DNA from: Ectopseudomonas mendocina
GTDB lineage: Bacteria > Pseudomonadota > Gammaproteobacteria > Pseudomonadales > Pseudomonadaceae
DNA length: 57,770 nucleotides
Direction of reading: 5' to 3'
Assembly (NCBI RefSeq): GCF_007049795.1
Contig: NZ_SCFY01000026.1
Location: forward strand, 1 to 57,770
Shown: positions 24,381-33,201 of the stretch, in pieces
How the letters are laid out: each line of letters begins with the position of its first letter
Position numbering within the stretch: the first letter of the stretch is position 1
The notes under the pieces: model-generated
Told to the model about the DNA's origin: nothing
Seen by the model: only the letters and a program-made list of their open reading frames with translations
Databases searched by the model: none
Translations under genes and position numbers: made by a program

Positions 24381-25154
24381 GTGATCAACGTCTTGCGCGG
24401 TGCACTAGTTGCCAGTCGGCTACTTACGCCTGTTGCGCAGGCCGGGCCGCTGACCTATGCCGTGACCGATGAAAGCTGGATCCCGTACTGGATTGTCGAG
24501 GATCAGCGGGTCAGCGGTATCTTCCATGAGTTAATGCTCGCGCTGGATCAGCGTTTGCCTGAACAACTGCAAGCCAGTCACCCACTGCCGCCTTTGCGTA
24601 CGCAGAAGCTGTTCCGTGAGGGGTATCTGCAGATCGAGTGCTGTGTGAGCAAGAGTTGGCGCAGCGACGCTGATCAGGCCGAAGTCTCACTGTGGACAGT
24701 GCCGGTTCTGCAGGCCGAGGAAATGCTGATCTTCGCGCCTGGCAGGCGCTTTGCCTATGAGCGTCTGCAGGACCTGCAGGGGCGTTCGATTGCCACGGTG
24801 CGTGGTTATGGTTACGTCGGTAGCGAGTATTTCCAGCGCAACGATGGGGCCGATGTGCGGGCGCTGATCTATCTGGTGGCGCAGGGGCGTAGTGAAGCCG
24901 GGATTCTGGATCGCCTGGAGTGGCGTTATCTTCAGCATGAAGACGCGCAACTGCAGGCGTCACGCTGGCAGGTCGAGGAGGGGCCGACGGTCAATCGCTC
25001 TCAGCTGCGCTTGCGTTTGCATCGGGATTTTGCGGGCCGGCTCGATGCATTCAATGCTGCCATCCTGTCCTTGCAGGCCGATGGCACGCTGGCTCGTATC
25101 GTCGCCAGGTATGCGCCGCAGGCTCACGTGGCCGGCCAAGTGGAAATCCGGTAA
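24381..25154 (+). CDS. Periplasmic solute-binding-type protein, SBP family 3-like (257 aa)
   Basis: The GTG start has GGAGG five bases upstream and yields a short signal peptide (VINVLRGALVASRLLTPVAQA); an ATG five codons earlier has no ribosome binding site. The mature protein has the pattern of amino-acid-binding proteins: an N-terminal lobe (YAVTDESWIPYWIVEDQRVSG), a lobe-crossing region near LQDLQGRSIATVRGYGYVG, and a C-terminal LQADGTLARIVARYAP. No transporter permease or ATPase gene is adjacent, so it may act as a sensor-like or orphan binding protein. It sits between the tRNA and queA. Confidence 0.7.
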   Translation: MINVLRGALVASRLLTPVAQAGPLTYAVTDESWIPYWIVEDQRVSGIFHELMLALDQRLPEQLQASHPLPPLRTQKLFREGYLQIECCVSKSWRSDADQAEVSLWTVPVLQAEEMLIFAPGRRFAYERLQDLQGRSIATVRGYGYVGSEYFQRNDGADVRALIYLVAQGRSEAGILDRLEWRYLQHEDAQLQASRWQVEEGPTVNRSQLRLRLHRDFAGRLDAFNAAILSLQADGTLARIVARYAPQAHVAGQVEIR

Positions 25155-25188
25155 GCTCTGCCACCCTGCAAAATTACCCCTCCGAATC

Positions 25189-26232
25189 ATGCGTGTTGCC
25201 GATTTCCACTTCGACCTTCCCGAGTCGCTGATCGCTCGTCATCCCCTGGCCGAGCGTCGTGCCAGCCGTCTACTGCAGCTCGATGGCCCTAACGGCACGC
25301 TGCGCCACGGCCAGTTCACCGATTTGCTGGAGCAGCTTCGTCCGGGTGATCTCATGGTGTTCAACAACACCCGAGTGATTCCGGCGCGCCTGTTTGGTCA
25401 GAAGGCCTCTGGCGGCAAGCTCGAAGTGTTGGTGGAGCGCGTGCTGGATCAGTACCGCGTGCTGGCCCACGTGCGTTCGAGCAAATCGCCCAAGCCCGGT
25501 TCGCAGATTCTCATCGACGGCGGTGGTGAGGCCGAGATGGTCGCGCGTCACGACGCGCTGTTCGAGCTGCGCTTTGCCGAGCCGGTGCTGCCGCTGCTGG
25601 AGCGCGTCGGCCATATGCCGCTGCCTCCTTATATAGACCGGCCGGATGACGAGGCGGATCGCGAGCGCTATCAGACCGTCTATGCGCAGAAGGCGGGGGC
25701 CGTGGCTGCGCCGACTGCGGGTCTGCACTTCGATGACGAACTGCTGGCGGCTATCCGCGCCAAGGGTGTGGAAACCGCGTTCGTGACGCTTCACGTTGGC
25801 GCCGGTACCTTCCAGCCGGTTCGGGTTGAGTGGATTGAAGATCACCACATGCACAGTGAGTGGTTGGAGGTCGGCCAGGATGTGGTCGACGCCGTGGCAG
25901 CCTGTCGCGCCCGCGGCGGTCGCGTGGTCGCGGTGGGCACTACCAGCGTGCGCTCGCTGGAAACTGCCGCGCGAGACGGTGAGTTGAAGCCCTTCAGTGG
26001 CGATACCGACATCTTTATCTATCCAGGCCGTCCATTCCATGTGGTCGATGCCCTGGTAACCAATTTCCACCTGCCCGAGTCGACTCTGCTGATGCTGGTG
26101 TCGGCCTTTGCCGGTTATACCGAGACCATGGCCGCTTACCGCGAGGCCGTGGCGCAGGGCTATCGCTTCTTCAGTTACGGTGATGCCATGTTCATCACCC
26201 GCAATCCCGCCGCGCGCGGGCCCGAGGTTTGA
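25189..26232 (+). CDS. queA: S-adenosylmethionine:tRNA ribosyltransferase-isomerase QueA (347 aa)
   Basis: QueA transfers the ribosyl part of S-adenosylmethionine to 7-aminomethyl-7-deazaguanine in tRNA, giving epoxyqueuosine. The start was placed at the ATG giving MRVADFHFDLPESLIA, the usual opening. Conserved stretches are visible in order: HPLAERRASRLL, FNNTRVIPARLFG, GAVAAPTAGLHFD, HVGAGTFQPV, TSVRSLETA and NFHLPESTLLMLVSA. Length is normal. It precedes tgt by two bases, the usual pair in this pathway. Confidence 0.97.
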   Translation: MRVADFHFDLPESLIARHPLAERRASRLLQLDGPNGTLRHGQFTDLLEQLRPGDLMVFNNTRVIPARLFGQKASGGKLEVLVERVLDQYRVLAHVRSSKSPKPGSQILIDGGGEAEMVARHDALFELRFAEPVLPLLERVGHMPLPPYIDRPDDEADRERYQTVYAQKAGAVAAPTAGLHFDDELLAAIRAKGVETAFVTLHVGAGTFQPVRVEWIEDHHMHSEWLEVGQDVVDAVAACRARGGRVVAVGTTSVRSLETAARDGELKPFSGDTDIFIYPGRPFHVVDALVTNFHLPESTLLMLVSAFAGYTETMAAYREAVAQGYRFFSYGDAMFITRNPAARGPEV

Positions 26233-26234
26233 GT

Positions 26235-27368
26235 ATGTCGCGCACCTGTCGCATGTCCTTCGAGTTGCTGGCCACAGACGGCAAGGCCCGTCGTGGTCGC
26301 CTGACCTTCCCGCGTGGCGTGGTGGAAACTCCGGCCTTCATGCCGGTGGGCACCTACGGCACGGTCAAGGGCATGCTGCCGCGTGACGTCGAGGATATCG
26401 GCGCGCAGATCATCCTCGGCAATACCTTCCACCTGTGGCTGCGCCCGGGGATGGAGGTGATCAAGAAACATGGCGACCTGCACGACTTCATGCAGTGGCA
26501 GGGGCCGATCCTGACCGACTCCGGTGGTTTCCAGGTGTTCAGCCTGGGTGCAATGCGCAAGATCAAGGAAGAGGGCGTGTACTTCGCTTCGCCGGTCGAT
26601 GGCGCCAAGGTGTTCATGGGGCCGGAAGAGTCGATGCAGGTGCAGCGCGACCTGGGCTCGGACATCGTGATGATCTTCGATGAATGCACGCCGTACCCGG
26701 CCGAGTTCGACGTGGCCAAGCGTTCCATGGAGCTGTCGCTGCGTTGGGCCAAGCGCTCCAAGACCGCACATGGCGAAAGTACCGCTGCGCTGTTCGGCAT
26801 CGTTCAGGGAGGTATGCACGAAGAGCTGCGCATGCGCTCGCTCGAAGGGCTATGCGAGATCGGCTTCGACGGCCTGGCCATCGGCGGGCTGTCGGTCGGT
26901 GAGCCGAAGGAAGAGATGATCCGCGTGCTGGACTTCCTGCCGCCGCACATGCCAGCCGACAAGCCGCGCTACCTGATGGGCGTGGGCAAGCCGGAAGACC
27001 TGGTCGAGGGCGTGCGGCGTGGTGTGGACATGTTCGACTGCGTAATGCCCACCCGTAATGCGCGTAACGGCCATCTGTTCGTTGATACCGGCGTGGTGAA
27101 AATTCGCAACGCCGTGCACAAGCACGATGATTCGCCGCTGGATCCGACCTGCGACTGTTACACCTGCAAACATTTCTCGCGCGCTTATCTGCACCATCTG
27201 GACAAGTGCGGCGAAATGCTCGGTAGCATGCTCAATACCATCCATAACTTGCGGCATTATCAGCGGGTTATGGCTGGTTTGCGCGAGTCTATCCAACAGG
27301 GTACATTGGCCGCCTTCGTCGAAACCTTCTATGCCAAGCGTGGCCTACCTGTGCCGCCGCTTGACTGA
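26235..27368 (+). CDS. tgt: Queuine/preQ1 tRNA-guanine transglycosylase Tgt (377 aa)
   Basis: Tgt exchanges guanine 34 of tRNAs with GUN anticodons for preQ1, the step before QueA. The ATG is behind GAGG; the alternative MSFELL start six codons later matches E. coli better but has no ribosome binding site. Visible are the active-site DSGGFQVFSLG, the GGLSVGEPKEEM loop, CVMPTRNARNGH and the zinc site CDCYTCKHFSRAYLHH (three Cys and a His). The next gene, yajC, starts 40 bp downstream. Confidence 0.97.
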   Translation: MSRTCRMSFELLATDGKARRGRLTFPRGVVETPAFMPVGTYGTVKGMLPRDVEDIGAQIILGNTFHLWLRPGMEVIKKHGDLHDFMQWQGPILTDSGGFQVFSLGAMRKIKEEGVYFASPVDGAKVFMGPEESMQVQRDLGSDIVMIFDECTPYPAEFDVAKRSMELSLRWAKRSKTAHGESTAALFGIVQGGMHEELRMRSLEGLCEIGFDGLAIGGLSVGEPKEEMIRVLDFLPPHMPADKPRYLMGVGKPEDLVEGVRRGVDMFDCVMPTRNARNGHLFVDTGVVKIRNAVHKHDDSPLDPTCDCYTCKHFSRAYLHHLDKCGEMLGSMLNTIHNLRHYQRVMAGLRESIQQGTLAAFVETFYAKRGLPVPPLD

Positions 27369-27408
27369 TTCCTGAACGATTCAAGATCCTTTCCATTAGG
27401 AGTGTTAC

Positions 27409-27738
27409 ATGAGTTTTTTCATCCCCGCCGCTTACGCTGACACCGCCGCTGCTGGCCCTGCCGGCAGCGGTTTCGAGTGGGTTTTCCTGATTGGCTTTCT
27501 GGTCATCTTCTATCTGATGATCTGGCGTCCGCAGGCCAAGCGCGCCAAGGAACACAAGAACCTGCTCGGCGGCCTGCAGAAGGGCGACGAAGTGGTCACC
27601 AGCGGTGGTATCGCTGGCAAGGTATCCAAGGTTGCCGATGATTTCGTGGTTATCGAAGTGTCTGACACTGTCGAGCTGAAATTCCAGAAGCAGGCCATCG
27701 CTGCCACTCTGCCCAAGGGCACGCTGAAAGCCATCTGA
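27409..27738 (+). CDS. yajC: Preprotein translocase accessory subunit YajC (109 aa)
   Basis: YajC belongs to the SecDF-YajC complex that helps SecYEG release proteins into the periplasm. An N-terminal region with Ala is followed by a membrane helix (about residues 22-41, FLIGFLVIFYLMIWRPQAKR) and a cytoplasmic domain with GDEVVTSGGIAGKV. Length is typical. secD and secF follow after an insertion of about 200 bp that contains a repeat. Confidence 0.97.
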   Translation: MSFFIPAAYADTAAAGPAGSGFEWVFLIGFLVIFYLMIWRPQAKRAKEHKNLLGGLQKGDEVVTSGGIAGKVSKVADDFVVIEVSDTVELKFQKQAIAATLPKGTLKAI

Positions 27739-27774
27739 TTCGGTTCTTAGTTTCCATTCGACGGGGCGCTTTAG

Positions 27775-27912
27775 GGCACTTCTAAAAACGTAGGCGAGGC
27801 AGCCAGCGCAAGGCAAAAACAGGCGAAAAAGCGGAATTTACGTGTTGTAAATGAGCATTTTGAGCCCGTTTTTAACGCAGCGATGGCAACGCAGGTAGTT
27901 TTTAGAGGTGCA
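27775..27912. repeat. MITE-like element between yajC and secD
   Basis: A 138-bp non-coding segment is bordered by imperfect terminal inverted repeats: GGCACTTCTAAAAAC at the left and, read inversely, TGCACCTCTAAAAAC at the right (13 of 15 match). CTTTAG flanks it on both sides. The inside carries further inverted stretches around AAAACAGGCGAAAAAG and no open frame of note. It looks like a non-autonomous transposable element; Pseudomonas genomes often carry such dispersed copies. Confidence 0.65.
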
Positions 27913-27949
27913 CTTTAGCGCCCTGCGTCATAAAGCGGGCGGCTCGTTC

Positions 27950-29818
27950 ATGCTCAATAAATACCCTCTGTGGAAATACCTGCTGATTTTGTCCGTTCTG
28001 GCAATCGGCCTGGTGTACTCCATTCCCAACCTTTATCCAGATGATCCTGCCGTGCAGATCAGTGGCGCCAGTTCGGCGCTGAGCATCGAGCAGGCCGATG
28101 TCGACCGTGCCAGCAAAGCGCTGCAGGACGCCGGTATTGCCGTCAAGGCTGCCAGCACCGACGAGCGTGGCCGTGGCGGTCTGATTCGTCTGACCAAGCA
28201 GGATGACCAGTTGCCGGCCAAGGACATCGTCCGCCGCGCGCTGGGTGATGATTACGTCGTGGCGCTGAACCTGGCGCAAACCACCCCCGACTGGCTGCGT
28301 AGCCTGGGTGCGAGCCCGATGAAGCTCGGCCTGGACCTGTCCGGCGGTGTGCACTTCCTGCTGGAAGTCGACATGGACAAGGCGCTGGATGTGCGCCGCA
28401 AGGTCTATGAAGGTGAGATCAAGAGCCTGTTGCGCAAGGAGCGTATTCGCTACCGCAGCATGCCGGAGAGCAATAGCCGGATTCAGCTCGGCTTCGCCGA
28501 CAGCGATACGCTGGACCAGGCGCAGCGCCTGATTCGCAAGGATTACAGCGATTTCGAACTGACCACTGTCGAGCGTGGCGGCCAGCAGATTCTTCAGTTG
28601 GGTCTGACTCAAGCGAAAATCGCCGAGATTCGTGAATATTCCATTCGCCAGAACCTCACCACTGTACGTAACCGCGTCAATGAGCTGGGCGTAGCCGAGC
28701 CGCTGGTGCAGCGTCAGGGCGCCAACCGCATCGTGGTCGAGCTGCCGGGAGTGCAGGACACCGCAGAAGCCAAGCGTATTCTCGGCAAGACCGCCAACCT
28801 CGAGTTCCGCCTGCAGGCAGATGTCGATGCGCCGCGCGGCGCGACCGAGTCCTTCGGCTTCCGCGAGGAAGGTCGTCCGCCGGTGCAGCTCGAGCGTGAA
28901 CTGATCATCACCGGTGATCAGGTCACCGACGCCCAGGCCAGTTTCGACGAGAATGGCCGTCCGCAGGTGAACATTCGCCTCGACGGTCATGGCGGCGATC
29001 TGATGAACCGCGCCACGCGTAACAACGTCGGTCGTAGCATGGCGGTGATCTTCATCGAGCAGAGGCCGGTCACTCGCTACGTGCGTCAGAACGTCGACGG
29101 CGTCGAGCAGGAAGTGGCTATCTCCTCGTTCGTCGAAGAGAAGAAGATCATCAGCCTGGCGACTATCCAGTCGGCGCTGGGCAGCCAGTTCCGCATCACC
29201 GGCCTGAACGGTCAGGGCGAGTCTTCCGAGCTTGCGCTGCTGCTGCGTGCTGGTGGTCTGGCAGCGCCGATGTACTTCGCTGAAGAGCGCACCATTGGCC
29301 CGAGCCTGGGTGCCGAAAACATTGCCAAGGGTATCGCCTCCACCGAGTGGGCGATGATCTTCGTGGCTATCTTCATCATCGCCATCTATCGCTTCTTCGG
29401 TGTGCTGGCGACCGTTGCCCTGGCGTTCAACCTGGTGCTGCTGGTCGGTCTGATGTCGGCCATTGGTGCGACCCTGACCCTGCCCGGTATCGCCGGTATC
29501 GTCTTGACTCTGGGTATGGCGGTTGACGCCAACGTGCTGATTTTCTCGCGGATACGCGAGGAATTGGCCAATGGACTACCGGTGCAGCGTGCTCTGCACG
29601 AGGGCTTCGATCGTGCCTATTCGGCGATTCTCGACAGTAACCTGACCACCTTGCTGGTGGGCGGCATCCTGTTCGCGATGGGGACCGGTCCGGTGAAAGG
29701 CTTCGCGGTGACACTGTCGCTGGGCATCATTACGTCGATGTTCACCGCCATCATGTTCACTCGTGGCCTGGTCAACCTGATCTTCGGTGGCCGTAACTTC
29801 AAGAAGCTGTGGATCTGA
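27950..29818 (+). CDS. secD: Protein translocase subunit SecD (622 aa)
   Basis: SecD uses the proton gradient to pull translocating proteins out of SecYEG. I start at ATG giving MLNKYPLWKYLLILSVLAIG; an upstream GTG would lie in the repeat. There is one N-terminal helix, a large periplasmic region containing DLSGGVHFLLEVD (about residues 127-140), and five further helices from about residue 465, with GMAVDANVLIFSRIREEL between them. secF follows 9 bp downstream. Confidence 0.97.
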   Translation: MLNKYPLWKYLLILSVLAIGLVYSIPNLYPDDPAVQISGASSALSIEQADVDRASKALQDAGIAVKAASTDERGRGGLIRLTKQDDQLPAKDIVRRALGDDYVVALNLAQTTPDWLRSLGASPMKLGLDLSGGVHFLLEVDMDKALDVRRKVYEGEIKSLLRKERIRYRSMPESNSRIQLGFADSDTLDQAQRLIRKDYSDFELTTVERGGQQILQLGLTQAKIAEIREYSIRQNLTTVRNRVNELGVAEPLVQRQGANRIVVELPGVQDTAEAKRILGKTANLEFRLQADVDAPRGATESFGFREEGRPPVQLERELIITGDQVTDAQASFDENGRPQVNIRLDGHGGDLMNRATRNNVGRSMAVIFIEQRPVTRYVRQNVDGVEQEVAISSFVEEKKIISLATIQSALGSQFRITGLNGQGESSELALLLRAGGLAAPMYFAEERTIGPSLGAENIAKGIASTEWAMIFVAIFIIAIYRFFGVLATVALAFNLVLLVGLMSAIGATLTLPGIAGIVLTLGMAVDANVLIFSRIREELANGLPVQRALHEGFDRAYSAILDSNLTTLLVGGILFAMGTGPVKGFAVTLSLGIITSMFTAIMFTRGLVNLIFGGRNFKKLWI

Positions 29819-29827
29819 GGTGCAGCC

Positions 29828-30745
29828 ATGATCAAGTCAACCATTCGTTTCATGGCGATCCGCAATATCGCCTTCTCCATTACGGTCGTGCTGACGCTGA
29901 TCGGTCTCGGCGCGCTGTTTGCCAAGGGGCTGAATTTCGGCCTGGATTTCACCGGCGGTACGTTGATCGAACTGCAGTATGAGCAGCCGGCCAATCTCGA
30001 TCTGATCAAGACCGAGTTGGGCCAGGCTGGCTATGCCGATGCCGTGGTGCAGAGCTTCGGTGCCAGTACCGATGTGCTGGTGCGTCTGGCTGGCGATTCT
30101 CCTGACCTGGGTAATGAGGTCGCAGCTGCGCTGCGCAAGGTCGATGAGGCGGCACGCTTCGAGGTCAAGCGCGTCGAGTTCGTCGGCCCGCAGGTGGGCG
30201 AGGAGCTGCGCGACCAGGGCGGCATTGCCATGCTCCTGGCACTGGGCGGGATCATGCTCTACCTGGCTTTCCGCTTTCAGTGGAAGTTTGGTGTCGGTGC
30301 GATCGCGTCGCTGGTGCACGACGTGGTGATCACCCTGGGTGTGCTGGCGTTCTTCCAGATTCCATTCGACTTGACGGTGCTGGCGGCGGTACTGGCGATG
30401 ATCGGTTACTCGCTCAACGACACCATCATCATCTACGACCGAATTCGTGAGAACTTCCGTGTACTGCGCAAGACCTCGTTGATCGAGAACATCGACGTTT
30501 CGATCACCCAGACCCTTTTGCGTACGATCGCGACTTCGTTGTCTACTGCGCTGGCCTTGTTGGCGCTGCTGTTCTTCGGCGGTGACGTATTGGCGGCCTT
30601 TGCTCTGACCCTGCTGGTCGGTGTAGTGGTAGGCACCTACTCGTCGGTCTACATCGGCGCCACGGTGCTGGTGTGGCTGAAGCTCAGCGTGGAGGATTTG
30701 ATTCCTCCTGTGGCCGAGGCTGAGGCTGACGACGGTCGTCCATGA
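29828..30745 (+). CDS. secF: Protein translocase subunit SecF (305 aa)
   Basis: SecF pairs with SecD in the membrane. It has a first helix (residues about 15-35), the motif LNFGLDFTGGTLIELQ, a short periplasmic region and five helices in the C-terminal half with MIGYSLNDTIIIYDRIREN, matching the SecD pattern. The ATG follows AGGTG. A strong terminator lies 30 bp downstream. Confidence 0.97.
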   Translation: MIKSTIRFMAIRNIAFSITVVLTLIGLGALFAKGLNFGLDFTGGTLIELQYEQPANLDLIKTELGQAGYADAVVQSFGASTDVLVRLAGDSPDLGNEVAAALRKVDEAARFEVKRVEFVGPQVGEELRDQGGIAMLLALGGIMLYLAFRFQWKFGVGAIASLVHDVVITLGVLAFFQIPFDLTVLAAVLAMIGYSLNDTIIIYDRIRENFRVLRKTSLIENIDVSITQTLLRTIATSLSTALALLALLFFGGDVLAAFALTLLVGVVVGTYSSVYIGATVLVWLKLSVEDLIPPVAEAEADDGRP

Positions 30746-30774
30746 TGTTGTGATGGGCTTCATGAAAGTCAGCG

Positions 30775-30809
30775 AAAGCCGCGACAAGTCGAACTTGTCG
30801 CGGCTTTTT
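30775..30809 (+). terminator. Terminator of the sec operon
   Basis: AAAGCCGCGACAAGT pairs with ACTTGTCGCGGCTTT over 15 bp with a CGA loop, followed by TT. It closes the queA-tgt-yajC-secDF transcription region. Confidence 0.9.
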
Positions 30810-30863
30810 GCTGTCCTAGGCAGGGAGAAGGGCGCGAGTCGCCGAGCCTAGGAGACACAAAAA

Positions 30864-31406
30864 ATGAATAAATCACTGTTGGTAGGTGCCGTACTGGGTG
30901 CTGTGGGTGTGACCGCTGGTGGTGCTGTTGCCACGTACAGTCTGGTTGATCGTGGTCCGGACTACGCCGAGGTGCTGGCCGTAACCCCGATCAATGAAAC
31001 CGTGAAAACGCCGCGCGAAGTGTGCAAGGACGTGGCGGTTACCCGTCAGCGTCCGGTACAGGATCAGCACCAGATTGCCGGTACTGCCATCGGCGCCATC
31101 GCGGGTGGTCTGCTGGGTAACCAGATCGGCGGCGGCACTGGCAAGAAGATCGCTACAGTAGCCGGTGCAGTTGGCGGCGGTTATGCCGGCAACAAGGTTC
31201 AGGAGGGCATGCAGCAGCGTGACACCTACACCACCACTGAAACCCGCTGCAACACTGTGACCGATACCAGCGAGAAACTGGTGGGCTACGACGTGAAGTA
31301 CCAGCTGGGTGAAAAGGTCGGCAACGTGCGCATGGATCGTGATCCGGGCAGCCGTATCCCGGTCAACAAACAGGGTGAGCTGGTACTGGTGCAGCAGGCC
31401 CAGTAA
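30864..31406 (+). CDS. Glycine-zipper 2TM domain outer-membrane/envelope protein (180 aa)
   Basis: An N-terminal hydrophobic segment (LLVGAVLGAVGVTAGGAVA) could be a signal anchor. Residues about 72-115 contain the glycine zipper IGAIAGGLLGNQIGGGTG with GGGYAGNKV, the pattern of the YMGG/SlyB-like family. The C-terminal half is soluble (YQLGEKVGNVRMDRDPG). It corresponds in place to a conserved gene in Pseudomonas after secF. Function not known; envelope stability is a common suggestion for the family. Confidence 0.85.
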   Translation: MNKSLLVGAVLGAVGVTAGGAVATYSLVDRGPDYAEVLAVTPINETVKTPREVCKDVAVTRQRPVQDQHQIAGTAIGAIAGGLLGNQIGGGTGKKIATVAGAVGGGYAGNKVQEGMQQRDTYTTTETRCNTVTDTSEKLVGYDVKYQLGEKVGNVRMDRDPGSRIPVNKQGELVLVQQAQ

Positions 31407-31413
31407 GAATCTG

Positions 31414-31453
31414 GAGCAATAAAAAACGCCCCTCGGGGCGTTTTTTATTGCTC
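31414..31453. terminator. Bidirectional terminator between the glycine-zipper gene and suhB
   Basis: A perfect 19-bp inverted repeat (arms GAGCAATAAAAAACGCCCC and its complement) with two unpaired bases, T-rich on one side and A-rich on the other, serves both convergent genes. Confidence 0.9.
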
Positions 31454-31462
31454 GACGGAAGC

Positions 31463-32278
31463 TCAGCGCTTCATCGAGGGCGCCAGGTGTGGCTGGATCG
31501 CAGTCAGTACGGCCTTGAAGCATTTGGTGTTGCCGGCAACGATCTGGCCTTTCTCGAGGAATTCATGACCACCGGTGAAATCGCTGACCAGGCCGCCTGC
31601 TTCCTGAATCAGCAGGGCGCCAGCTGCCATGTCCCACTCGGACAGGCCGAACTCCCAGAAGGCGTCGTAGCGGCCGGCTGCGACATAAGCCAGATCCAGG
31701 CTGGCGGCACCGGCACGGCGTAAGCCGGCGGTCTGGCCGACCAGGCTACGGAACATGCCCAGGTAGTTCTCGAGGTTATCCAGCTGCTCGTTGCGGAACG
31801 GGAAGCCAGTGCCCAGCAGTGCGCCGTCCAGGCTCTTGCGGTTGCTCACGCGCAGGCGGCGGCCATTGAGGGCGGCGCCACGGCCACGGCTGGCGGTGAA
31901 TTCTTCCTGGCGCACCGGGTCGAGGACGATGGCGTGCTCGAGGCGGCCGCGGTATTTGCAGGCGATGCTGATGGCGAAGTGCGGAACACCGCGGATGAAG
32001 TTGGTGGTGCCGTCCAGCGGATCGATGATCCACTGATAGTCGGCGCCATCGCCGCTACCCTCAAGCACGCCACCTTCTTCGCCCAGGAAACTGTGGGTCG
32101 GGTAGGCCTTGCGAATGGCTTGGACGATCATCAGCTCGGCGGCCTTGTCGACCTCGGTGACGTAATCCTTGGCATCCTTCTCGTCTACCGAGATGACATC
32201 CAGGCGCTCGATGGAGCGAAAGATCATTTCACCGGCGCTGCGAGCGGCGCGCAGGGCGATATTCAGCATGGGCTGCAT
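31463..32278 (-). CDS. suhB: Inositol-1-monophosphatase family protein SuhB (271 aa)
   Basis: SuhB dephosphorylates inositol phosphates and also takes part in rRNA transcription antitermination complexes. I start at MQPMLNIALRAAR; an upstream reading frame extension has no support. Visible are the metal-binding EEGG (GEEGGV), DPLDGTTNF and WDMAAGALLIQEAGG motifs of the family. It is divergent from trmJ with a 134-bp promoter gap. Confidence 0.95.
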   Translation of the reverse strand: MQPMLNIALRAARSAGEMIFRSIERLDVISVDEKDAKDYVTEVDKAAELMIVQAIRKAYPTHSFLGEEGGVLEGSGDGADYQWIIDPLDGTTNFIRGVPHFAISIACKYRGRLEHAIVLDPVRQEEFTASRGRGAALNGRRLRVSNRKSLDGALLGTGFPFRNEQLDNLENYLGMFRSLVGQTAGLRRAGAASLDLAYVAAGRYDAFWEFGLSEWDMAAGALLIQEAGGLVSDFTGGHEFLEKGQIVAGNTKCFKAVLTAIQPHLAPSMKR

Positions 32279-32412
32279 GGGAGGTTCACCTGGGGCGTTA
32301 AAGAAAGCCGGCCATGTTAGCAGAAAACCGTTGCCGATGAAGCGCCGTCTGTACCCCGCATGGCAATCACACAAGGGCTTGGGTAAGATCGTTGCCCTAA
32401 TCGTTTCTGAGA

Positions 32413-33201
32413 GTGTCTGCGTTGCTGGACAATATTCGCGTCGTTTTGGTGGGCACCAGTCATCCGGGCAATATCGGCGGTGCTGCGCGGGCGATGAAAA
32501 ACATGGGCTTGTCGCGTCTGGTGCTGGTCGCGCCGGAGGATTTTCCCAGTGCTGACGCCGTGGCGCGCGCGTCCGGTGCGACCGATGTGCTGGATGCTGC
32601 GCAGGTCGTTGGTAGTCTTGAAGAGGCGCTGGTCGGTTGCACTCTGGTGATTGGTACCAGTGCACGTGATCGGCGTATTCCCTGGCCGCTGCTGGATCCG
32701 CGCGAGTGCGGCGTGGCCAGTTGTGAGCAGGCCGCTGCTGGTGGCGAAGTGGCGTTGGTCTTCGGTCGTGAATACGCCGGTTTGACCAACGAGGAACTGC
32801 AGCGATGTCAATACCACGTGCATATCCCGTCCAACCCTGAGTTCAGTTCGCTGAACCTGGCGGCGGCGGTGCAGGTGCTGGCCTATGAGGTGCGCATGGC
32901 CTGGTTGGCGGCTTCGAGTCTGCCGACCAAGGCGGAGAAGCTTGAGGCGACCACGATGCGCAATTCGCAGGCGGCGACGGCAGATGAGCTGGAGTCCTTC
33001 TACGGACATTTGCGTCGAGTTCTGGTGATGATCGGTTTTCTCGATCCACAGAGGCCGCGGCACCTGATGACTCGCTTGCGTCGGCTATATGGGCGCAGTG
33101 CGGTGAGCAAGTTGGAGATGAATATCCTGCGCGGCATCCTTACCGAGACAGAGAAGGCCGTGCGTGGAGAGCCTCATAAACAGGGGAAGTCTGATGTTTG
33201 A
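32413..33201 (+). CDS. trmJ: tRNA (cytidine/uridine-2'-O-)-methyltransferase TrmJ (262 aa)
   Basis: TrmJ methylates the 2'-hydroxyl at position 32 of tRNAs. GTG start (MSALLDNIRVVLVG). The SPOUT fold motifs are visible: TSHPGNIGGAARAMKNMGL near the N-terminus, FGREYAGLTNEEL in the middle and IPSNPEFSSLNLAAAVQVLAYE in the SAM-knot region. Typical length. It overlaps cysE by 8 bp. Confidence 0.95.
   Translation: MSALLDNIRVVLVGTSHPGNIGGAARAMKNMGLSRLVLVAPEDFPSADAVARASGATDVLDAAQVVGSLEEALVGCTLVIGTSARDRRIPWPLLDPRECGVASCEQAAAGGEVALVFGREYAGLTNEELQRCQYHVHIPSNPEFSSLNLAAAVQVLAYEVRMAWLAASSLPTKAEKLEATTMRNSQAATADELESFYGHLRRVLVMIGFLDPQRPRHLMTRLRRLYGRSAVSKLEMNILRGILTETEKAVRGEPHKQGKSDV

Noticed and set aside
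27775..27912. Insertion sequence with its own transposase
   Set aside because: The element is only 138 bp and has no transposase frame, so at most it is a non-autonomous element.
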